A stretch of DNA of 64,000 nucleotides, taken from contig CM067306.1 in assembly GCA_034231615.1 (NCBI GenBank), positions 41,464,761-41,528,760 of the forward strand. The letters run 5' to 3'. The notes beneath the pieces are model-generated. The model ran no database searches and was not told where the DNA came from. It saw only the letters and a program-made list of their open reading frames with translations. Made by a program: the position numbers and the translations under genes. Positions 57,255-64,000 of the stretch are shown piece after piece (position 1 is the stretch's first letter; each line of letters opens with the position of its first letter). The stretch comes from Meghimatium bilineatum (Eukaryota; Mollusca; Gastropoda; Stylommatophora; Philomycidae).

Positions 57255-57860
57255 GCATGTGTAGCAACCAGGGCCTGGATTCCTGGTTCGGGATGCAAAG
57301 AATAGGACCACTGTTGTCTTTCCAGGCATGTCGTAGGAGGTGACTATGGAAGGTTGAGGGATAGACTGACAACTTGTCAACTGTAAAAAGTCATTGTCAT
57401 ATTTTGTCTCAATTTCTTACTTTTATTTTCTATCAAATCATTCCTATCGATGATGAAGAAATGCAGGCCAGCGGATCTTGCACTGTTGTCCTTTTGTGGA
57501 AGACTCCTGGGTGATAGGGAAAGCTAGATCTGCCATCACTGAAGATGGGTCAACAGATCTAACAGAAGAATTATGAGATATGTTGCTTATAAGTGGGTGC
57601 TGTGCTCCTGGCAAGGCAAAGTAAAAAGTAATCCTGGGATACTGGCACACTAGATTGCCTCTCTTTAGGAACGAAACATGCATCTGTAAACCCCCTCCCC
57701 GCATCCATACACACATACACAACCATGCCTTTGAGGCAACTTTACATGAGACTGTATGTCTCCTCAGTTACACAATGGAGAAGAACCTGTGCTTTTGTTA
57801 GAAAGTCTATAGGCTGTCGAAAGCCCCGTGTTCACAGGAAAAGGGATTATTTCATCATCA
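57255..57860 (+). repeat. Family 2 SINE-like repeat, third copy
   Basis: GTGTAGCAACCAGGGCCTGG, CATGTCGTAGGAGGTGACTA, GATACTGGCACACTAGATTG and a (CAT)n end, collinear with 39345-39965. A LINE scrap follows (57880-58050). Confidence 0.75.
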
Positions 57861-58180
57861 TATAAGCAGTAATTTGGCCATATTTCAAGGAGGTTTGGAG
57901 TACAATGTAACAACAGGTAAAATTGCAGGAAAAGGAGCCAAGAGAGAAGATAATTTATGGAAGAAAGTCGTGGCATGGAAGATAATTTGTGGCAAAGAAG
58001 ATAGTCAGTAGCAGAGCTGAAAAACTGAACTACGGGTAGAATGTTTTCTGGTGATTATATAATCAGTATTATACAATTGTATTAGAGATCTCATCATTTT
58101 AATAGATGCTAATCATTTCTGTTTAAACAGGGAACCTGTATCTGTTGATATAACTAACATAATATTCTTGTTTTGCTCAG

Positions 58181-58364
58181 TGTGAACGTTGGATGCGTGA
58201 TGGAAGCCAACTACTCATTGACACAGGGCACAAAGCTCTTGAGTGTAAGACCCCTCAAGATGCAGAGAACCTGATCAAGAATCTAGAGAATTTTGTGGAG
58301 AAAGGAAAAACTAACCAGGAACAACGGCTGCAAAAAATATCTGAACTGGCCAACCGTCTATATG
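58181..58364 (+). CDS. CCDC141: CCDC141-like exon 20
   Basis: 184 nt; enters in phase 0 and leaves in phase 1 (TAT G|GTAAGT). Residues 1014-1074 start CERWMRDGSQLLIDTGHKAL and continue ECKTPQDAENLIKNLENFVE, ending ISELANRLYG across the splice. The vertebrate counterpart reads 'ECHFWYEDAS', 'ECKTKEAVKILHQQFNKF' and 'ATDLAQHLYG'. The exactly shared ECKT and LYG make this one of the firmest anchors for the assignment. Confidence 0.92.
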
Positions 58365-58382
58365 GTAAGTCATGCATGAAGT

Positions 58383-58409
<27 letters not shown>

Positions 58410-58414
<5 letters not shown>

Positions 58415-58650
58415 ACAAGTTATGGCATGCACCGATGCTGCCAGTCAATAAACAATCACTTTTTTTTGTCATCTTCAATGCAGGGAGGTGGAATCATAAG
58501 ACCATCTCTGTGCATTTATAATTTAATTTTGTGTGTTTATTTGTTTGTGTTTGTTTCTTGATAAAAGTCCCTGTTTGGACCATAACGTAGAAAAGTCCTT
58601 GTTCTATTGTTTATTATTTCTCTTTCACATTAATTTTACTAATTTAGTTT
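58410..58650 (+). mobile_element. Penelope-like 3' terminal fragment
   Basis: CTTGATAAAAGTCCCTGTTT then GGACCATAACGTAGAAAAGT matches 29890-29950 in reverse, and resembles the terminal motif of the Penelope pair. No nuclease sequence attached. Confidence 0.5.
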
Positions 58651-58796
58651 AATTTGTTAGTTATATTATTAATATTTGTTATATTATTTACATTTGTTAG
58701 TTATATTTGTCAGTTATATATGTTATTTATATTTGTTATCAGTAACAATACTACATTACTATATATATATAGTATGTATATATATATATATGTGTG

Positions 58797-59132
58797 TCAT
58801 GTGACGTATTCCTTCCAGAACGTTGTCTTCCCAATGAACTCTCTGAACCTCTCTCTGTCTTGAGCGATGTGGCTTGCATTTTCTAGCGATGTATTCATGT
58901 TTTCTTTAATGTCATCAGTCCATCGTCTTCTTGGTCTGCCCCTTCTCCTCTTCCCAGGTACTCTTCCCTCCATTATTTGTCTTTCTAAACAGTTATGTCT
59001 CTTTATATGACCAAACAGGCGTAGTTTTCTTTTTGTTATTGTGTTTAGTAACCAACACTCTGGAATATTCAGTGTGTTTATAATATCTGAGTTTCTGATC
59101 TTATCCTTCCATGATATTCTAAGTATCTTTGT
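58797..59132 (-). mobile_element. Young LINE C-terminus with intact frame
   Basis: About 111 open codons on the minus strand with no ATG start: ILRISWKDKIRNSDIINTLN, RKLRLFGHIKRHNCLERQIM, GKRRRGRPRRRWTDDIKENM, ending at a TGA in the string GTCACATGAC. Followed by a (TA/TG)n tail. The lack of stops or shifts suggests recent arrival. Confidence 0.82.
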
Positions 59133-60104
59133 CTAGAGAAAAAGTTCGGTTAATCCATTGGAAATTTCTAGGCACAATATTCCCGTAGGTTGCGATTGCT
59201 TTCGGGAAGGAACAACCGTTAATCGAGCACCGTAAAGAGAACACATTCGTTCTAGTCGGCCATTTTGGCGGGAATATATATATATATATATTTATGGTCA
59301 TCTTGTTCTTTTTCTGTCCTTGACTAGAGATATATGAAGTCATCAATGGCCATCATTTCTGGAAAGCAGAAGCTATCTTTACATTTCTTGCTCTGTTTTA
59401 GTTATGTATGTTTTTAAAAACATAGACATGGGTGTGCAAAAGGAAGATAAGTCTATTTCAACTTTAGTAAGTTATAATGAGGAACTCATTATTAGGCCCA
59501 TATTTTTCTGTGACAACCAGCATGCTATGGGTAATGCAGGTAGTATCACACTAGCCATATTCACACTAGGAACACATTTTATATTTTGAGTACACATTGA
59601 GCATAACTCTCTGATTAATCATTTTACATTTTGCCAAGGACTATTTTGTATCACTATTTTTTCGAACATTCCATTTTTTTGACAGTATAACAGCATTGCA
59701 ACTTAATTGTGGTCATTTGTGTCTGGCTGTCTTATTCTGTTCTTCACAAAGCTTTGTTAATCACTGATGTGCTCTGATAGATCTTGTTGACACCAATGAT
59801 GGGTTACATGATCTCATTCTACACTGCAAATACTATGTTGCTGACAATTTCAGCAAACTAAAAAATAATGGCACTTTGAGACTTGATCCCATATAAGCTG
59901 ATTTAACTCTTTACTTCATATAAGCCACTAAAACTGGTACTTAAAATCATTTCTGTTCCAAAAAGTTGTCAAAATCCTCCAATATTAACTTTTAAATATT
60001 TTACGGCAGAATGTGAAAAATCATACAGAGATAAAAAGTCAGATCAGTTTTAGATTTTTGTGAATTTCAGAACATATTGTTAAGAAGTGTTACATAATTT
60101 TCAG
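59133..60104. other. Unassigned end of intron 20
   Basis: Nothing recognised apart from a short TA run at 59274-59290. Confidence 0.35.
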
Positions 60105-60223
60105 GAGATCAAGGAGCCAATAAAGTCCGACCATTGGTTATTCAATACCAAGACATGATGCAGTCATTTGAACAAGCTGATAATGAATTGTCCAACCTAA
60201 AGGACAATCTTGAAGTAAAATCT
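60105..60223 (+). CDS. CCDC141: CCDC141-like exon 21
   Basis: 119 nt; enters in phase 1 (completing Gly) and leaves in phase 0 before GTAAGT. Residues 1075-1114 start DQGANKVRPLVIQYQDMMQS and end LSNLKDNLEVKS. It corresponds to the last coiled-coil segment of the vertebrate protein ('YIEKIVTKHKEVLESV...LTELEEKLKQG'). Confidence 0.88.
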
Positions 60224-60379
60224 GTAAGTAGTTGTTTAATTTTTGCATATTGTTAAAATGTCTTAAAAGATGCAGAGGATTGACTTAATTTTACTTGAAG
60301 TTTCCCTCATTATCCCATTTCTCTCAATGGAACATCATGATTCTTGTTAAGAGTAACACTCAAAGCACATAATTATGTT

Positions 60380-62250
60380 GCTCTATTGTTAACCCTCAGG
60401 AACCTCTGAGAAAGAAAAGTTAGTTTGTTAGTCGTCAGATCATCATCACTGCAAACTGGACACGTGCATAGTTGCTCCCATCTCTCCCTGAATATATCTG
60501 GTATTACACTTCTGCTGACAGTACCGGTCCTCCGATAGTTGACCAACATTCTTCTGTGCCCTCCAAAATGTTCACTTTTAGCAACATTTGAAACCATGAT
60601 CTTTAATCCTGGCCATTGAAAAGGAATCATCATCCATACTAGTTTCATTCTTGCATGCTATATCTCTTATGGAGTTCAAAACATCAGTTCGATCCATTGT
60701 CCCATCATCCTGTTCCACAATCATGCATGACACCACTTTATCTGCTGTTTTATTGCTTTGAACATCCATATTTCCCAGCAAGAAAATAATTGTAGCCACT
60801 TTCAACATCACCTTTCTCAAGGCCTCAATCCACTGTTCATGAATGATAACAGGATGTCATCGGCATACAACATCGTTCTGCCAGCACCAGTGATTTGATT
60901 GCTAGTGATGTGTACTATGTACACCTTGAAAAGCACAGTGGATAGACACGATCCCTGTGGCAGACCCAGGCTAATAACCATTAGTGCTGATGTCCAGTTA
61001 CCACACTTAAGAATAACTATCCTGTGCAGCAGATCCGCACCAACCCACTGCATGACAAAAGGATTTACTGCAAGATTTAATAGTTGGTCCATCAAGCCAT
61101 CTAAGGACACCCTATTATAAGCATCCTCAAGATCTATTGCAACTGCACATGTATCCATGTGTGAATTGAGCCCCTCAAAAACATTGTGCACAAAGATAAC
61201 TGCATTCTGCCATGTCTTCTTTCCTTGGCGATACCACCTAAACATTGGTAAACACTTATTTCTCTCAACATGACACGATACCTTCAGGGCCACAATTTTT
61301 TCACAAAAAGCTTGCCTATTGTATTCTGCATTGTTATTATTCTGTAGCTTTGTATCCTGGGGATGTTGGAGATCCGTTGCAGCCAACCTTCGTTGCGCAG
61401 ACAGCACTTGATGATGATGATTGTAACCTGGTGTGATCCGTGCCAGGTTTGGAAAGTGGTACTAAATAGCCATGTAACCAATCTTCTTTACTGTGCCCTT
61501 TAAAAATCTATTATTGAACATGTCCTCCAACTCTCCCAACTCCTCATCTATTCTCCAACTAATGTGGACCAGGTCCGGGTGCTGTGTTTTTGTACTTTTC
61601 AGTGCCTTTCTAATTTCTTCAACTGTAATTATCATATGTTTTTTCCATGCTCAAGTTCTTACACATATCTGTAATCTTTTTCCTGATTTCTTGATATGCC
61701 TCCAAATTTCTCTGACCAATTTGTGTGGTATAGTGTGTCAGCATTGCCACACCTTTTGTCTCATCTGTCTTTTGCCAGACCATATCAGCGCTCTGGAAAT
61801 TGGCAAGTCACATGTCTTGTTAGACCATTCATGGATTTGTGTAAGCACAAGAACAATTTTAGTGACTTTTCACATGATCTCCTGGCTTTTCATCTCATTT
61901 TAATTCCTTTGCAATCTCTTTGTTTGAACAATGTTATCTTTCTTCCGTTTCCATTGTGTGACCTCCATGGGATGATCTGTCACTTTTCCTTGCACTCTGC
62001 CATAGTTCTACTGCTTTCATTTCTTGCTCCATGATCTTCGCACCTCCCTGTTCCACCAGGATGGGGGGGGGGACTTATCCCAAATCTGATTTCCCACTTC
62101 TTGAGGTACTTATAAACAAGATGATGTATCCTGATTTTGAACTTCTTACCTTCTGAACTCCATGCAAATGACTTATCCACTTCATCACATAGGTTAACTG
62201 TTAACCAGGGGCAGATGACTGCTAGCATTGGTAATGAGAACTATAATTGA
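60380..62250 (-). mobile_element. Jockey/CR1-like LINE with reverse transcriptase, degraded
   Basis: Minus strand: WWNREVRRSW near 62060, then within 61250-60817 AVAIDLEDAYNRVSLDGLMD (motif A), LPQGSCLSTVLFKVYI (motif B) and TMLYADDILLSF (motif C). A C-terminal region follows to about 60380 (GHRRMLVNYRRTGTV, CPVCSDDDLTTNKLTFLSQR). The three RT motifs lie in one open frame, although the rest is shifted. It differs from the RTE-like family. Confidence 0.8.
61361..61421 (+). repeat. About 60-bp 3' end of RTE-like LINE, with 10-bp TSD
   Basis: GGATGTTGGAGATCCGTTGC through GCACTTGATGATGATGA equals the last 60 bp of the RTE family, in opposite orientation to the host LINE. TGTATCCTGG (61351-61360) and TGTAACCTGG (61422-61431) flank it. 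Confidence 0.8.
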
Positions 62251-62261
62251 GATGTATTAAA

Positions 62262-62412
62262 TCTTCTACTTTAGTGTTCATTCTCAAACTTCCACTGAAT
62301 CTTTCTTGTAGCAGATCAAATGTCCTACTAGATTTCTAACAGTATGTAGTCCAGAGAATGGAAATACTTTGTCATCTTTTTATTTGCATTAATGGCCAGA
62401 CACATCCTTCTT
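62262..62412 (-). repeat. SINE superfamily copy
   Basis: GTGTTCATTCTCAAACTTCC, CTACTAGATTTCTAACAGTA, CCAGAGAATGGAAATACTTT, GCCAGACACATCC. Confidence 0.75.
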
Positions 62413-62519
62413 CTGCCGTGACATATCATATTAATTATTATCCATTTGTTAGAAGTGTATATACATTGATGAATGTATATATAACGTTCATTTGATATGA
62501 CTCTTGGTGTCATCTTTGA

Positions 62520-63170
62520 AACAGAGCGAAAAGATTTATCACTTCAAATGTCAAAAACTCAATATCCTAGAAATACCTGGTCACAGGGTGTACACAGATG
62601 GATCAGCAACAGAATCCACAACAAATGGTGACAGTGGAATGTAAATCATGTTTCCAGATGACACCACAATTGAACAATCCCTTGCTACAGAAATAAAATG
62701 TACACATTTCAGGATAGAGATGTCATACTCACAGCTGTTCAAAATACTCAACAATTGAGAGTCCATACCCCAAAAATGGAAATCTTCAGTAATTAAAAAT
62801 CAGTATTATGAGCTATCCACAATACCATACAAGACCATCTCATTCACATCATAAGGCAAGATAACTTAAAAATAATTACATTAGTACTAAAGTGTGTACC
62901 AGCTCACTGTGGCATTCCTGGTAACAAAAAAGCAGACTAATTGGCAAAAATGGGAGGCAACCTCCTTCAGACCCGAGTACCTCAAAACTTCAGGGAAGTA
63001 AATAAAGTCTCTGCTAAAATAATCTATGTAACTTCAGTGGAGAGAGCTAAATGGAAACTATAGCCCTGATCAAGATAATATTGGACAATTAAACAGAAAT
63101 AAATAAATCACAATATTTTGACTGAGAACGGGACACGACCATCTACCCCAAATTGGAATCAGCAATACTA
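62520..63170 (+). mobile_element. RNase H-type LINE fragment
   Basis: VYTDGSATESTTNGDSGM (RNase H first aspartate), then VPAHCGIPGNKKAD and LAKMGG (last motif), then LRTGHDHLPQIGIS. Several stops. It belongs to the family seen at 24850 and 33080. Confidence 0.8.
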
Positions 63171-63815
63171 TGGCTTACATCTATGGATATACAAGTAGAT
63201 CATTACCAATATCTTGGACACATAAACACAATACCACAGTTGGATATGTCAGGCCATTAATGCAAATAAAAATAGTAACAACACATTTCTATTCTCTGGA
63301 CTACATCCTGCTGGAAATCTTGTCTTGCTATAAGAGAGAACAAGTTGGGTTTTGAGAACAAATAAAACAAAACAATAATCACAAATACTGGTACATATGA
63401 AGCAGAAGTTAAAAGGAGAATAGAAATTGCTAAAAGTACTTGAGGAAAATATTAACATCTAAACAAATCACACACTAAAAATGAGAATGATTAATTTCTA
63501 CATGTCGCCTATTTTACATTAAAGTAGCACTTCAGAAGCATGGATAATGAACAAATAACAGAACTAATGCCTTTGAAAAGTGAATATATATATATAGAAG
63601 AATAAGGAGAATTTCATGGAAAGAGACATTAAAAGACACAGCGACTTGTTGAAGACCTTACTTGTGAGTAGAGTTAAAAGAAGGAGAGCAAGAGGTAGAT
63701 ACAAGTGGGAGAGAAACATCATGATATGGACAGGTTACAATCTATAAAAGTGTACCACCAAGACAAGAGGTTCATTGCAGCCAACTTTTGGGAGATGGCA
63801 CTTGATGATGATGAC
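63170..63815 (+). mobile_element. RTE-like LINE relic, split by a SINE
   Basis: 63195-63231 (YQYLGHI) and 63375-63815 (AEVKRRIEIAKST, ...LLKTLLV.RVK, RNIMIWTGYN, GGCACTTGATGATGATGAC). The SINE at 63232-63374 interrupts the codon string for 'GHI-ITN'. Confidence 0.78.
63232..63374 (+). repeat. SINE superfamily copy with 10-bp TSD
   Basis: GGATATGTCAGGCCATTAAT, CTGGACTACATCCTGCTGGA, GTTTTGAGAACAAATAAAAC. Flanked by ATAAACACAA (63222-63231) and ATAATCACAA (63375-63384), with the unbroken site known from the sister LINE. Confidence 0.82.
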
Positions 63816-63892
63816 AAAGTCTGTTCAAAATTAAACAGTAGTATTTGATGTATGTTTCAATGTTGTCTGATTTTCATGAATTTCTCCACCAG

Positions 63893-64000
63893 CCTGTGTC
63901 TGTAGAAGAGCTCATAACAAGGGATGTCAGTACAAGAGTTGCAGCTCTACAACCCAAAGTTAGACCACCAAAAATTACTCAACACCTCAAGAATGCAGAG
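63893..64000 (+). CDS. CCDC141: CCDC141-like exon 22, partial (linker and start of Ig domain)
   Basis: 108 nt visible, 36 codons, phase 0 entry after CACCAG; cut by the window edge. It starts PVSVEELITRDVSTRVAALQ and then KVRPPKITQHLKNAE. 'PPKITQHLKNAE' looks like the A-strand entry of an I-set Ig domain (compare vertebrate 'APNFSRLLSNVTVMEG'), which is where CCDC141 has its C-terminal Ig domain. The link from the last helix to the Ig is only about 24 residues, whereas the vertebrate protein has a long disordered linker. Confidence 0.75.

Larger units (their letters stand above)
9627..64000 (+). other. CCDC141: CCDC141-like gene, 22 exons, runs off right edge
   Basis: Joining 22 GT...AG exons gives an open frame of at least 1150 codons with no stop. 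The product is almost entirely amphipathic helix with spaced tryptophans, as in spectrin-type three-helix repeats, and its order of segments follows vertebrate CCDC141 (coiled-coil domain-containing 141, CAMDI) as I remember it. In vertebrates that protein is a cytoplasmic scaffold binding DISC1 and myosin II and affecting neuronal migration and centrosomes. Its gene lies beside titin and it ends in an Ig domain. The role in this organism is inference. Missing here: the first coding exon and everything after the start of the Ig domain. Introns range from 291 bp to 6.6 kb. Orthology rests on segment order plus local motifs, without a search. Confidence 0.85.

Overview
The window is animal nuclear DNA: AT-rich, intron-rich and crowded with transposable-element remains. 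The transposon mix (RTE-like and RNase H-bearing non-LTR retrotransposons, Penelope-like elements, Tc1/mariner, hAT- and piggyBac-like MITEs, several SINE families) and the gene family suggest an invertebrate. A mollusc or another lophotrochozoan is my best guess, but the sequence alone does not settle it.

One host gene is recognisable. It runs left to right from 9627 to beyond the right edge. Twenty-two exons, all with GT...AG borders, encode at least 1150 residues of spectrin-like helical repeats that follow vertebrate CCDC141 (CAMDI) from its N-terminal 'EWV' segment, through the Trp-containing helices and the C-terminal 'ECKT...LYG' segment, to what looks like the first strand of the C-terminal Ig domain at the window edge. 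The initiator exon was not found in 1-9626, so it lies outside the window or was missed. Nineteen of 21 junctions are phase 0 and two are phase 1. Coding sequence is only about 5% of the window.

Layout: 1-9626 holds no recognised host exon; it has a degenerate Tc1 element interrupted by a SINE, LINE scraps, SINEs and two minisatellites. 9627-25853 carries exons 1-6, with introns full of minisatellites, several of them close to 3' splice sites, and a 3.5-kb inverted repeat made of two head-to-head Penelope-like copies (15892-19380). 25854-30692 is an intron with an RTE-like LINE split by a tandem SINE-like array (26822-28271). 30693-46870 carries exons 7-12 plus a TTAA-flanked MITE, hAT-like and long-TIR MITEs and tRNA-derived SINEs. 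46871-50681 carries exons 13-16, including two adjacent homologous exons (13 and 14) that look like a tandem exon duplication. 51790-64000 carries exons 17-22, a GC-rich island of unknown origin (about 53935-55560) and several LINE relics.

Nothing prokaryotic, no CRISPR, no rRNA and no convincing functional tRNA gene was seen. The most interesting items are the head-to-head Penelope pair with a 15-bp target duplication, the duplicated exon pair, the tandem SINE-like array inside a LINE, and a SINE superfamily whose members share a 3' end but carry different 5' heads.
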